A stretch of 38,617 nucleotides of DNA from an uncultured Planctomycetia bacterium (GTDB lineage Bacteria; Planctomycetota; UBA1135; GCA-002686595), in assembly GCA_937952135.1 (NCBI GenBank), contig CALFYL010000373.1, forward strand, positions 1 through 38,617, in the 5' to 3' direction. Made by a program: the position numbers and the translations under genes. Position 1 is the stretch's first letter. Each line of letters starts with the position of its first letter. This document shows, one piece after another, positions 8,117-16,970 of the stretch. The notes under the pieces are model-generated. The model did no database searches, was not told the origin of the DNA, and saw only the letters and a list, made by a program, of their open reading frames with translations.

Positions 8117-9771
8117 CGGCGCGGGTCGACGGTGCGGCGCTGCAAGTCGCCCGTCGCTTCGATCGTGAGGCGCTGGCGCTTGCCCTCGCCTTCGACTTTG
8201 ACGACTTGGCCGAGGTGACGGCCGTCGACGCGCACCCAGTCGCCGCGACGCCAGCCGTGCTCTTCGCGAGAGGCTCGAGAGGTTTGATTTCGCGGCGCAA
8301 ACCGCGCTTCGCGCCACGCAGCGGCGTCCGTGCAGACGTCGCAGGCGCCGCACGGCGTCGGCGGGTCCTCGAGGCCGAAATGGCGCGCGATCAGCACTCG
8401 GCGGCACTCCTCGGCCATCCCGGCGAAGCGCACCATGGAGAGCAGGCCCTCGAGATCGGCGCGGCGCTTCTCGGGGCTTCCGACCGACTCGGGCAGCTCG
8501 TCGGGCTCGAGCTCGCGCACCACGCGCAGATCGTGCGCTTCGAACGAGCCCTCGGTGATCCCCAGCACCTCGAGCCACTTCAGGCAGATCGACACGCGGT
8601 TGTCCGCGCGGTTCTTGATGAGCAGCTCGTCGCGCAAATCGTCGAGCTCCTTCGTCTGCACGCGCTCGCCCCACCCGCGCAGGGTCTCGTAGACGTGCAG
8701 CAAGTATTCGCGCGACGGGTTCGCCCACTCGATGAAGTTCTGCTGGATCGCGAGGTCCTCCTCGAAGTACACGACCTCGCACCACGAAGGCTGGCCGTCG
8801 CGGCCCGCGCGTCCGACCTCCTGCGTCCACTGCTCGAGCGTGCGCGGCAGTTGCGCGTGCAGCACGAAACGGATGTCGGGCTTGTCGACGCCCATGCCGA
8901 ACGCGTTCGTCGCCAGCACGACCTCGTCGCGGCTCTCGAGAAAGCGCGCCTGCATCGAGCGTCGCTCCTGCGGCGACAATTTGCCGTGGTACACGAGGCT
9001 GTGGATGCCGCGGCGCTTGAGCTCGACGTGCAGCTCCTCGAGGTCGCGGATCAACGTCGAGTACACGATTCCCGGCCCTTCGATCTGGCGCACCCGTTCG
9101 GCGAGCAAGGGCAACTTCTCCTCGGCGAGCTCGATGCGCGTCGCGGCGAGGAACAGCTCCGGTCGTTCGATGCCGAGCCGCACGATCAGCGGTTCGCGCA
9201 GCGCGAGCGACTCGACGATGTCTTCCGCCACGCGCGGCGTCGCGGTCGCCGTCAAGGCGATCGTCGGCGGGTTGCCCAGGCGCGCGCGGTATTCGGCAAG
9301 CCGCGAGTAATCGGGCCGGAAATCGTGCCCCCACTGGCTCACGCAGTGCGCTTCGTCGACCGCGAGGCGCACGATGCGCAGCTCCGGCAACGCCTCGCGA
9401 AAATCGGCGCTGCGGAAGCGTTCGGGCGTGACGTAGAGCAGCTTCAACTGCCCGCGCGCCGCCGCTGCGAGCCGCTCGCGCCGCTCGCCGGCGCTCTGCG
9501 ACGAGTTCACGAAGGCCGCGGGGATCTGCTTCGCACGCAGCGCGTCGACCTGGTCCTGCATCAGGGCGATCAGCGGGCTCACGACGAGCGTCAACCCGTC
9601 GAGCAACAGCGCCGGCAACTGGTAGCACAGCGACTTTCCGCCGCCCGTGGGCATCGTGAGCAGGACGTCGCGGCCCGCGAGCACCGCATCGATGACCTCG
9701 TGCTGCGGCCCGCGCAGCTCGGCGTGGCCAAAGCGCTCTCGCAGGACGCCGTGAAGGGCTTGGTCGTTCAC
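8092..9771 (-). CDS. recQ: RecQ-family ATP-dependent DNA helicase
   Basis: A 559-residue superfamily 2 helicase that unwinds DNA 3' to 5' during recombination and fork repair. The RecQ motif 0 is present (LRERFGHAELRGPQHEVI). Walker A is TGGGKS (42-47) and the DEAH box (139-142) is followed by the RecQ aromatic-loop motif CVSQWGHDFRPDY. Motifs IV-VI include LVYHGKL, ATNAFGMGVDKPDIR and QEVGRAGRDG. The zinc-binding region has ECRR ... CGACDVC. There is no HRDC domain. After the zinc motif the protein ends with about 50 residues of a GDWVRVDGRHLGQVVKVEGEGK type, which looks like a small SH3/KOW-like barrel. The start is GTG. It converges on the lipoprotein gene with a 25-base overlap and no terminator. 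Confidence 0.92.
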   Translation of the reverse strand: MNDQALHGVLRERFGHAELRGPQHEVIDAVLAGRDVLLTMPTGGGKSLCYQLPALLLDGLTLVVSPLIALMQDQVDALRAKQIPAAFVNSSQSAGERRERLAAAARGQLKLLYVTPERFRSADFREALPELRIVRLAVDEAHCVSQWGHDFRPDYSRLAEYRARLGNPPTIALTATATPRVAEDIVESLALREPLIVRLGIERPELFLAATRIELAEEKLPLLAERVRQIEGPGIVYSTLIRDLEELHVELKRRGIHSLVYHGKLSPQERRSMQARFLESRDEVVLATNAFGMGVDKPDIRFVLHAQLPRTLEQWTQEVGRAGRDGQPSWCEVVYFEEDLAIQQNFIEWANPSREYLLHVYETLRGWGERVQTKELDDLRDELLIKNRADNRVSICLKWLEVLGITEGSFEAHDLRVVRELEPDELPESVGSPEKRRADLEGLLSMVRFAGMAEECRRVLIARHFGLEDPPTPCGACDVCTDAAAWREARFAPRNQTSRASREEHGWRRGDWVRVDGRHLGQVVKVEGEGKRQRLTIEATGDLQRRTVDPRRQRVERVD

Positions 9772-9865
9772 GCGCGCAAGCTAACGCGTGCCGTGCGGCG
9801 CGCGCCAGCTACCCACATCGGCCGAGCGCGAACCCGCTGCGCGAACGGCACACTCCTCAGCGTTT

Positions 9866-9869
9866 GGAG
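9866..9869 (+). promoter_or_regulatory. Shine-Dalgarno deciding the phosphoribosyltransferase start
   Basis: GGAG lies nine bases before GTG 9879. The alternative TTG at 9864 overlaps this site and has no Shine-Dalgarno of its own, so GTG 9879 is preferred. Confidence 0.55.
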
Positions 9870-9878
9870 CATCGGCCC

Positions 9879-10520
9879 GTGCGCTATCGAGACCGTGAGC
9901 ACGCCGGAAAAGAACTCGCGAAAACCCTGCGGCACATCCGCGAGCGCGACGTGCTCGTGCTCGGCATTCCGCGCGGTGGAGTTCCGGTCGCCGCACAGGT
10001 TGCGCGTGCGCTCGACGCGGAACTCGACGTGATCGTGGCGAAGAAGATCGGCGCGCCGTGGCAGGAGGAGCTCGCGGTCGCGGCGGTGACGGCCGATGGA
10101 ACGGTGGTGCTCCATCGCGAGGCGCCGGACGCGCTGCAACTCGGCGCCGAATGGCTTCGCGAGGCCATCGAGCGCAAGCGACGCGAAGCCGGCGAGCGCG
10201 AAGCGCGCCTGCGGATCGGCCGTCCGCCGCTTCGAGTGAAGGGCCGCACGGTGGTCCTCGTCGACGATGGGCTCGCAACGGGATCGACCGCGCTCGCGTG
10301 CCTTCTCGCGCTGCGCGCGGGGAATCCCAAGCGCTTGATCTTGGCGGTTCCGGTCGGCGCGGCGTCGACGTGCGAGCTCCTCGAGCGCGAAGTCGACGAG
10401 CTCGTATGCCCTGAGCGACCCGAGCCGTTCCACGCCGTCGGGGCGCACTACGACGCGTTCGATGCGGTGTCCGACGCGCAGGTGGAAGAGCTGCTCGCGA
10501 TGTCGGCACGTCGCGCGTGA
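9879..10520 (+). CDS. Phosphoribosyltransferase-family protein
   Basis: A 213-residue cytoplasmic protein of the type I phosphoribosyltransferase fold. The N-terminal half has the LGIPRGGVPVAAQVA strand-loop, where the PPi loop lies, and DVIVAKKIGAPWQEELA. The PRPP-binding loop VVLVDDGLATGST (125-137) is intact. The AGNPKRLILAVPVGA segment follows it. The layout matches the stand-alone PRTase group often annotated as putative or erythromycin-esterase-linked PRTases, whose substrates are mostly unknown; it is not a classical purine or pyrimidine salvage enzyme by the visible motifs. It is divergent from recQ (107 bases apart) and convergent with the CBS gene, with one base between the stop codons. 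Confidence 0.85.
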   Translation: MRYRDREHAGKELAKTLRHIRERDVLVLGIPRGGVPVAAQVARALDAELDVIVAKKIGAPWQEELAVAAVTADGTVVLHREAPDALQLGAEWLREAIERKRREAGEREARLRIGRPPLRVKGRTVVLVDDGLATGSTALACLLALRAGNPKRLILAVPVGAASTCELLEREVDELVCPERPEPFHAVGAHYDAFDAVSDAQVEELLAMSARRA

Positions 10521-10521
10521 A

Positions 10522-11043
10522 TCAACGCCGCGCGGAGCGGCCGCCGGCCAGGGCGCGCACGACGTCGAAGCTGCTCAGCACGCCGACGAGCCGCTCGCCC
10601 TCGGTCACGAACACACGGTGGATCTGTCGCGCGACCATGACCTTGCACGCCGCTTCGAGCGTCGCGTCCGGCGTGACCGAGACCACCTCGCCCGTCATCC
10701 ACTCGGACACGCGCTCGCCGCCGAGCAGATCCGCGCTGTAGTCCTCCTTCGAATAGAAGACCTCCTCGGGATCGAGCTCGTCGGTGCGTTCCTCGCCCAC
10801 GTCCTCGCTCATCTCGAAGCTGCCGCGCTGCGTCGACACGCGGCTCTCGCGCATGCGGTCGGGCCGCGCCACGTCGGCGAGCGTGAGCACCCCCACGAGC
10901 TTGCCGCCCGAATCCACCACCGGAGCGCCGCTGATCCGCGCCTCCTCGAAGAGCGCGATTGCGCTCTCGATCCCGTCGTCGGGCGAGAGCGTGGTGACCT
11001 GGCGGCGCATCGCGTCGCGGACCGAGAGCTTTGCATGGACCAT
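10522..11043 (-). CDS. Protein with two CBS domains
   Basis: A 173-residue protein consisting of a CBS pair (Bateman module), usually an adenosyl-nucleotide sensor. CBS1 covers about 7-64 (VRDAMRRQVTTLSPDD ... ISGAPVVDSGGKLVGVLTLAD). CBS2 covers about 108-168 (VSEWMTGEVVSVTPDATL ... IHRVFVTEGERLVGVLSSFDVV). Between them is an unusual acidic insert of about 40 residues (EDVGEERTDELDPEE). There is no attached enzyme or channel domain, so it would act on a partner or as a stand-alone sensor. The ATG is supported by AAGGAG at 11052-11057, eight bases upstream. It follows the kelch gene on the same strand after 120 bases, with no obvious functional link. Confidence 0.9.
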   Translation of the reverse strand: MVHAKLSVRDAMRRQVTTLSPDDGIESAIALFEEARISGAPVVDSGGKLVGVLTLADVARPDRMRESRVSTQRGSFEMSEDVGEERTDELDPEEVFYSKEDYSADLLGGERVSEWMTGEVVSVTPDATLEAACKVMVARQIHRVFVTEGERLVGVLSSFDVVRALAGGRSARR

Positions 11044-11163
11044 GAGAAGGGCTCCTTTTCACCCACAGCACTCCTTTCGGCCCGAACCCGCCATGCGACC
11101 GTCGACCCAGTTGCGTCCTCCGATAGAAGTAGTCCGGCTACGCACTCCGCGCCGCCAGGCGCG

Positions 11164-13107
11164 TCATGGCGTGATCCACGCCAGGCGCAGCGTGCGCTCG
11201 CGCTCGTCGTGCGTGGAGACGACGAGCAGCCGCCCGCGGTGCTCGAACATGCGCACGTGCGAGGGATCGAACGGCAAGCGCTCGAGCCACGTCGACCACG
11301 ATCCCGTCGCGGGGTCGAAGCGTTCGATCGAGGCGAGCGGGCCCGGTTCGGCGTCGGCGCTCGCGCGTCCGGAACCCGCGGCGAGGTAGAGCCGGCCGTC
11401 GAGGGCGACGAGTTCGGGCGAGATGCGCGTGCAACTCGGCGCAGGGATCGTCGACCACTGCTCCGACGCGAAGTCGAACACGTCGCACTCGTCGACGGGC
11501 GCGAAGCCCTCGGCCAGGCCGCCGACGAAGTAGAGCTTGTCGCCGAGCCGCGCGTGGCCGAAGGCGCGCCGCTCGCGCGGCAACTTCACGTCGCTCACCT
11601 CGAACGCGGCGTCGCTCGGCGCGTCGAGCGGCCGGCGAAGCACTTCGAGCGGGTGGTGGAAGTCGGCGCCGCTTTCGCGGCCCTGCAGGTAGTCGAGTCC
11701 GCCGAAGATCCACAGCGTGCTCTGGTGCTCGACGAGCGCGAACTGCGTGCGGCCCGGTCGCAGCGCGTCGCGGAGCACGCGCCACGACTCCTGGCACGAC
11801 TCCGGGCGCGGCTCGAAGACGAAGACGTCGCCGAAGGCGCGCGTTCCGCTCTCGCCGCGCGCGAAGCCGCCGACGAGCCACGCGCTCTCCCGCGCGAGCG
11901 TCACTTGAAGCGATTGCCGTCGAACGGGCAGCGCGGGCAGCGCCGTCCACTCGAGGGTGGCCAGGTCGAACTTCCAGCCTTCGTCGACGAACGCCTCGTC
12001 TTCGAAGGCGTGCTGGCCCGTGCGTCGGTTGCCGCCGAAGAAGTGCAGCGCTCCCCCGCTCAGAAACGCAGCCTGTCGATTCTTCGCGGAAGCGGGCGAG
12101 GGCAGCGTCAACGTCTCCACTCGCGGAAGCGCCGCCTCGCCGAGCTCGATGCGCTCGACGAGGCGCGGGCGCTTCGAACCTCCGATGCCGCCGATCGCGA
12201 GCAAGCTGCCCTCGTCCGTGGCGACGAGTTGGTGGAAGTAGCGCGGCGACGCCAAGTCTCCGTGCGCGACCCAGCGCTCCCCGTCGAGGCGCCACACGCG
12301 GCCCGAGCGAGCGCTCGCGTACAAGCGGCCGCCGCTCGCGACAGCGGCGCAGCCGAAGCCCGTGTCGGGCAGATCCGGTCCGCGCGACCACGTCTTCGTC
12401 GCGAGCTCGAACACGTCGACGCGCGCGGAGGGCTGGCCTGTCTCGTCCATGCCGCCGATCACGAACACGCGGCCCTCGACGCTCGCGGCCGCGACCGCGC
12501 GACGGCGAAAGGGCGCTTGGTGCGCGACCCACGGCGCATTCGCGACGTCGAGCGCGAGCGTGAGCAAGTCGTCGCACCACTCCGACGAACGCCCGAGCTT
12601 TCCTCCGACGTTCCAGCCGCCCGCCACCACGGCCGTCGAGCCCGCGACGCACGCCGCATGCGACGAGCGCGGCCCCGGCAGCGGCGGAAGCGCGCGCCAT
12701 TCGCGCGTCCGCGGATCGAAGCGCGCGCAGTCGACCAGCGAGCGCAACCGCGGCTCGTCGTGGCGCTCGTTCTCCGCGCTCATGCCGCCGAAGCGGAGCA
12801 ACGCGCCCTCGTACGCGACGAGCGCCGCGCTTTGAACCGGCGCCTCGTCCGACAGGTGCTCCCACGTGACTCCATCGCGCAGATTGAGCCGCTGGAAGGC
12901 GCGCGATTGATCGTCGCGGCAGTACTCGTGCGGCGTTCCGAAGTAGCCGCCGTACACGTACAGCCAACCGTCGAGCGCGGCCGCGGCGTGGCTCGTGAGT
13001 CCGCGCGGAAGCACGCTCGCCACGCGCGGCGCGGGCGCTTCGACTCCGTCGGAACTGGGCGGACCCGGTGAGGCGAACAGGAGGCAGAGGGCGGGCAGCG
13101 AGAGCAT
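11164..13107 (-). CDS. Secreted kelch-repeat beta-propeller protein
   Basis: A 647-residue protein with a short signal peptide (MLSLPALCLLFASPG) and then kelch-type repeats to its end. Each repeat has the hydrophobic-strand plus GG core, for example LYVYGGY, LLRFGGM, VFVIGGM, LLAIGGI, LHFFGGN, AWLVGGF, LWIFGGL and LYFVGGL, followed by conserved Tyr/Trp positions such as REWRALPPLP and KTWSRGPDLP. About nine clear and two degenerate repeats are visible, enough for two propellers. Kelch propellers are interaction or galactose-oxidase-like scaffolds; no copper ligands can be assigned. It is codirectional with the CBS gene downstream and the secreted protein gene upstream. Its function is unknown. 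Confidence 0.85.
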   Translation of the reverse strand: MLSLPALCLLFASPGPPSSDGVEAPAPRVASVLPRGLTSHAAAALDGWLYVYGGYFGTPHEYCRDDQSRAFQRLNLRDGVTWEHLSDEAPVQSAALVAYEGALLRFGGMSAENERHDEPRLRSLVDCARFDPRTREWRALPPLPGPRSSHAACVAGSTAVVAGGWNVGGKLGRSSEWCDDLLTLALDVANAPWVAHQAPFRRRAVAAASVEGRVFVIGGMDETGQPSARVDVFELATKTWSRGPDLPDTGFGCAAVASGGRLYASARSGRVWRLDGERWVAHGDLASPRYFHQLVATDEGSLLAIGGIGGSKRPRLVERIELGEAALPRVETLTLPSPASAKNRQAAFLSGGALHFFGGNRRTGQHAFEDEAFVDEGWKFDLATLEWTALPALPVRRQSLQVTLARESAWLVGGFARGESGTRAFGDVFVFEPRPESCQESWRVLRDALRPGRTQFALVEHQSTLWIFGGLDYLQGRESGADFHHPLEVLRRPLDAPSDAAFEVSDVKLPRERRAFGHARLGDKLYFVGGLAEGFAPVDECDVFDFASEQWSTIPAPSCTRISPELVALDGRLYLAAGSGRASADAEPGPLASIERFDPATGSWSTWLERLPFDPSHVRMFEHRGRLLVVSTHDERERTLRLAWITP

Positions 13108-13157
13108 GGTGGATCGTGCGGGGGCGGCGGGGTGGGTCGTTCGGCGCGAGAAAGGCC

Positions 13158-13183
13158 GGGGGACGCGGACGTGCCGCGCCCCC
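13158..13183 (-). terminator. Strong GC hairpin after the 13234-14250 gene
   Basis: GGGGG-A-CGCGG / ACGTG loop / CCGCG-CCCCC forms a 10-bp stem with one bulged A. It lies 50 bases past the stop of the minus-strand gene at 13234. In that direction it is followed by a pyrimidine-rich CCTTTCTC. It is a plausible terminator, though without a classical T run. Confidence 0.45.
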
Positions 13184-13233
13184 CGACGAGCGTCCCTCTC
13201 AGGACTGGCGTCTCCCTGGAAACAGCGGGACGC

Positions 13234-14250
13234 TCACGGCGCGACAGTGAAGGAGATGGCGTTCGAGAAGCTCGAGCCGTACGCGTCGGCGCCGTCGCGA
13301 CTCCAGGCTTGGAGGTGCACCGCGGCGCCCGGCGCGAGCCGCGTGTCGACGCCCGACGCGATCCACGCGTTGAAGTCGAAGCTGAGCTGCGAAGCGCATC
13401 CGGCGGCGCTCGATGCGATCGACACCGGTGTGCGACGAAGCGGGCCCGCGACGCAGATCGTCCCGCCTTGGAAGGGCAGCGCCGCGGCGCCGCTCAGCCC
13501 GTAGAAGAACGTGCCCGGCGCGCCGGAGATCACGCCCGTCGCCGAGACGGCGAACGGCTGCGCGGAACTCGCGCTCGGGTGGCCGCTCGTGGACAGCTCG
13601 GGCGCGCAACCTTGCGAAGTCGCCTTCGCGGAGCAGTAGCTCACCACCGGCGACTCGTGCAGCAGGTCGAACGCGAGCGCGTCGAGGCTGATGTTCGTGT
13701 CGGCGCCGAAGAAGCGGATCGCGACCTCGGTCACGTCGTCGGCGAGCGCGCCGAGGTCCCACTCGAACAGCGTCTCCACCGCCATCCCCATCGCGGGGTA
13801 GCGCGCGAGTTCGGTCGTGGATGTCACGGCCACCTGGCGCAACACGCCCAAGCCGTCGACGTATTCGAGCACCGTCGCGCCGTAGTCGAGCTCGTTGCCG
13901 ACCGTCGAGGTCTGCATCGAGACGTGCCGCAGCGCCGCGGGCGACGTGCAGCGCAGGACGTACTCGGGGATCCCGCTGAAGATGTAGAGGTTGCCGCCGC
14001 CGGTGACGAGCGCGTTCGGGTTGAGCTGCTCGAGCGTGGCCGGCGCCGTGGAAGCCGGATCGGTCGGGTCGTTCAGGCCGGCCGACGAGTAGGTGAAGGA
14101 CTCCCAGTACGCGTACTGGGTGAGCGGGGCGCCGCGGTAGTTGGGGGTGAACGGGTTGGTGAAGGCGGCGAACGAGGCCGCGGTGACGAAAGCGGCCAGG
14201 AGGCCGACGGATAGGGCCCGCGCGGGCCGCCCGAAGAGAGGCACAGACAT
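13234..14250 (-). CDS. Secreted protein with the recurring YC-type C-terminal module
   Basis: A 338-residue exported protein. Residues 1-28 (SVGLLAAFVTAASFAAF) form a signal peptide. Residues about 35-200 are an unrecognised beta-rich domain containing YIFSGIPEYVLRC and IRFFGADTNISLDALAFDLL, reminiscent of carbohydrate-binding or choice-of-anchor domains. From Tyr205 to the end (13237-13638) it carries the module shared with three other proteins here: YCSAK ... GCAP, then FFYGLSGAAALPFQGG, ICVAGPLRRT, LSFDFNAWIASG and a final AWSRD ... ISFTVAP. Its closest local relatives are the C-termini of both cytochromes. It is divergent from the gene at 14428 across 177 bases that contain a Fur-like palindrome. 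Function is unknown; the module may be an anchoring or sorting tag (inference). Confidence 0.8.
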   Translation of the reverse strand: MSVPLFGRPARALSVGLLAAFVTAASFAAFTNPFTPNYRGAPLTQYAYWESFTYSSAGLNDPTDPASTAPATLEQLNPNALVTGGGNLYIFSGIPEYVLRCTSPAALRHVSMQTSTVGNELDYGATVLEYVDGLGVLRQVAVTSTTELARYPAMGMAVETLFEWDLGALADDVTEVAIRFFGADTNISLDALAFDLLHESPVVSYCSAKATSQGCAPELSTSGHPSASSAQPFAVSATGVISGAPGTFFYGLSGAAALPFQGGTICVAGPLRRTPVSIASSAAGCASQLSFDFNAWIASGVDTRLAPGAAVHLQAWSRDGADAYGSSFSNAISFTVAP

Positions 14251-14301
14251 CGAAGAGGGACCTGGGTGGTGACCTGTTCGAGAGACGCCCGCGGATCGTA
14301 T

Positions 14302-14316
14302 TGAGACTGCGTCTCA
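14302..14316. promoter_or_regulatory. Fur-like palindrome in a divergent promoter region
   Basis: TGAGAC-TGC-GTCTCA is a perfect 6-3-6 palindrome, 52 bases before one gene and 112 bases before the other. It resembles the 7-1-7 layout of Fur-family boxes (TGAxAxT-n-AxTxTCA). The identity of the regulator is an inference from this one site. Confidence 0.35.
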
Positions 14317-14427
14317 TCCGCAACAGGAAAGCCGGAAAAACCCGAAGGACAGCCGAAGTCCGGCCGCGGCGCGGAATTGAAGCGCGCGGTGGACGTTACG
14401 CATCCCAGAGACGAGCCTAGGTGCGTC

Positions 14428-16770
14428 ATGCAAGCGCCCCACGCCCGGATCGCGTCGTCTCTGCTCCTCACCTTCGCCGTCCCGACCGCCTTCGCCGCGG
14501 TTCCAGCCACGGTGCTCTCCGCCGCGCAGGCGCCTGCCGCGCCCCAAGAACCCGCGCCCCAACAACCGACTGGGTCCGCGCGCGAAGCGACGCCCTCCCC
14601 CGCCGCCCGCCCGCAGGGCGGCGCCGCGCCGAGCAAGGATTCGTTCCGCTTCGGCTCGCCGCCCGCGCTTCCCGAGGGCATGAGCGAGCCGCAGATCTGG
14701 CCGGCCGCAACCGCCGAGGGTTGGGCCAAGCCGGTGGCGATCAAGTGGCAGCGCTCCTTCGACGACGCGCTCAAGGTGTCGAAGGCATCCGGCCGGCCGA
14801 TCCTCGTCGCCGTGAACATGGACGGCGAGATCGCGAGCGAGCACTTCGCGGGCGTGAAGTACCGCGATCCGGCGATCGGCGCGTTGCTCGCGCCTTATGT
14901 GTGCGTGATCGCCTCGGTGTACCGCCACACGCCGCGCGACTACGACGAGGCGGGCCAGCGCGTCGAATGCCCGCGCTTCGGCACGGTGACGTGCGGCGAG
15001 CACATCGCGAACGAGGTCGAGCTCTACGACAAGTACTTCGAGGGCTTCCGCGTATCGCCGCGCCACATCGCGCTCGATCTGAACGGGAAGGAGATGTACG
15101 ACGTCTACTACTCGTGGGACACGGCGACGGTGCTCACCGCGTACCGCGAAGGCGCCAAGGATTTCCCGCCGCCGACCGACCCGGTGCGCGACGGCGTGCC
15201 GCTGCCCGAGCGCGTCGCGAGCCCGGACATCGTCGACCGCGAGGCGCTCGAGAAGGCCTACAAGAGCGGCGATGTCGTCCTGCGGCGCACGCTGCTCGAA
15301 GCGACGCTGAAGCACCGCGAAGTCGACCACAACGAGCTGCTGCGGCTCGCGATCTTCGGGCTCGACGTCGAGCTCGCGAAGGTCGCGCGGCAATCGCTCG
15401 CGAAGAACCAGACGGAGGCAGCCGTCGATCTGATCGCGGAGGCGCTGAAGGCGCCGATGGAGAAGGGCGAGCGTGACCAGTTGATCGCGGCGGCGGAGAG
15501 GCTCGGCGAGAAGTTCCCGCGCGCCCGCACGCTCGCGGCTCTGCACCGCGGCATGTCGATCGGCTCGAAGCACATCGACGTGGCGCGCGCGCTTTCGCCG
15601 CAGGGGCAGTACGAAGCGACTTCGCAGCTGCGCGCGGTCGCGTCGGGCGTCGAGGAGCGCGCGGCGGCGGCGGAGACCCAGCCCGCGGACCCGGCCACGA
15701 AGCTCGAGCTCGCGGAATCGCTGCTCGCGCGCGCGTCGCAGGCGGGCGTCGAACGGCGTTTCGCTCAGGCGCTCGTCGAGGACGCGCGCCGCACGGCGCT
15801 GGAGGCGGAGAAGCTCGGCGCGAAGGGTTGGAAGCTCGATGCGCTCGTCGCGGTGACTTCGAACCGGCTCGGCGATCAGGCAGCGGCGCTCCCGCGCGCA
15901 GTCGCGGCCGTCGAGGGCGGCATGCTCAAGCTCGACGACGGCGGCATCGGCGCCACCGAAGACGTGAAGGTGCAGGTGCTCGCGCTGTTCGCGGTCTCTC
16001 GCCAGCTCGCGATTCGCAAGGCCTACCGCGAGCGCACCCAGTGGCCGCCGGAGTGGATGGCGGACGTGAACGCGGCCTACGCAACGCTCAGCGAGCACCC
16101 GCTCGTCACCGACGACAACCTCGTGTCGTACTACGATTTCCTGCGCTGGCTCGGCGCGACACCGCGCGCGAACGGCGTGCTCGACAGTGCGCTCCAGCGC
16201 TTCCCCGATTCGCCGGTGCTGCACGAGCGCCTGCGCGCGCGCACGCTTTGGGACAAGGGGCCGGCGGGGCTCTTGAGCACCTACGACGAGTTGCTGTCGC
16301 GTCCGGACGCGAGCGCGCAGACGACGTGGTTCGCGGGTTACGCCGCGTTGGTCGCCGCCGAGCACCACCGGCGCCGCAACGAACTCGACAAGGCGCTCGC
16401 CGCTTACGACGTCGGCATCCGACACTACGAGCGCAACATGCTGGTCGTCCCCGACGGCGGCGATCTGTGCAACCACTTCGTCGCTCTCGCGCTCGCCGGC
16501 CGCGCGCGGATCGCGCTCGAGCAAGGCGACCTCGAACGCGCGACGAACGAGTTGCTCGCGTCCTTCGAACGGCGCGGCGCATCGGCGGCGACGCCGGACG
16601 GCTTGAACCTCACGCCGGCCGACACGGCGCGCATGCTCGAGGCCAAGCTCGGCGAAGCGAAGCGCGACGATCTCACGGCGCGCCTCGAGGCCGCGCTGGC
16701 GAAGCTCGACCCGAAGCTGCTCGAGCTGCCGACCTTCGAGCGCGACGTGCCGACCGATCGCAGTCGCTGA
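14428..16770 (+). CDS. Secreted thioredoxin-fold protein with helical (TPR-like) repeats
   Basis: A 780-residue exported protein. The signal peptide is at 1-33 (ASSLLLTFAVPTAFA), followed by a Pro/Ala/Gln-rich linker. Residues about 105-240 resemble the thioredoxin-like/DUF255 fold (SFDDALKVSKASGRPILVAVNMD ... YVCVIASVYR ... VSPRHIALDLNGKEM). The CxxC normally placed after the second strand is replaced by residues of an NMDGEIASEHF loop, so disulfide chemistry there is unlikely. The remaining roughly 500 residues are alpha-helical repeats of TPR type, for example LDKALAAYDVGIRHYERNM and GDLERATNELLASFERRG. The ATG at 14428 starts the signal peptide, with AGGTG four bases upstream; an in-frame TTG at 14377 would put 17 charged residues in front of it. 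Function is unknown. Confidence 0.78.
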   Translation: MQAPHARIASSLLLTFAVPTAFAAVPATVLSAAQAPAAPQEPAPQQPTGSAREATPSPAARPQGGAAPSKDSFRFGSPPALPEGMSEPQIWPAATAEGWAKPVAIKWQRSFDDALKVSKASGRPILVAVNMDGEIASEHFAGVKYRDPAIGALLAPYVCVIASVYRHTPRDYDEAGQRVECPRFGTVTCGEHIANEVELYDKYFEGFRVSPRHIALDLNGKEMYDVYYSWDTATVLTAYREGAKDFPPPTDPVRDGVPLPERVASPDIVDREALEKAYKSGDVVLRRTLLEATLKHREVDHNELLRLAIFGLDVELAKVARQSLAKNQTEAAVDLIAEALKAPMEKGERDQLIAAAERLGEKFPRARTLAALHRGMSIGSKHIDVARALSPQGQYEATSQLRAVASGVEERAAAAETQPADPATKLELAESLLARASQAGVERRFAQALVEDARRTALEAEKLGAKGWKLDALVAVTSNRLGDQAAALPRAVAAVEGGMLKLDDGGIGATEDVKVQVLALFAVSRQLAIRKAYRERTQWPPEWMADVNAAYATLSEHPLVTDDNLVSYYDFLRWLGATPRANGVLDSALQRFPDSPVLHERLRARTLWDKGPAGLLSTYDELLSRPDASAQTTWFAGYAALVAAEHHRRRNELDKALAAYDVGIRHYERNMLVVPDGGDLCNHFVALALAGRARIALEQGDLERATNELLASFERRGASAATPDGLNLTPADTARMLEAKLGEAKRDDLTARLEAALAKLDPKLLELPTFERDVPTDRSR

Positions 16771-16957
16771 TCGCGGAACATCTCGCTACGTCGCACTACG
16801 GACAATGCTGCTCGCGTCTGCACCCATTGCACGGAGCGAGTCCGAGTCGGCGGTGAAGTAAACTGGCCGTCTGAGGTCGGCGGTGGTTCGCGTGAGGCGA
16901 TGCCGGTTGACCGAGATGGGTCGCCGATCGCTCTTCCCGGCCACTGCCCCTCCACCC

Positions 16958-16965
16958 AGGAGGTG
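16958..16965 (+). promoter_or_regulatory. Full-consensus Shine-Dalgarno for the FG-GAP gene
   Basis: AGGAGGTG, five bases before the GTG start at 16971. It is the strongest ribosome-binding site seen in the window and fixes the non-ATG start. The 200-base region before this gene holds nothing else recognisable. Confidence 0.75.
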
Positions 16966-16970
16966 TAGTC

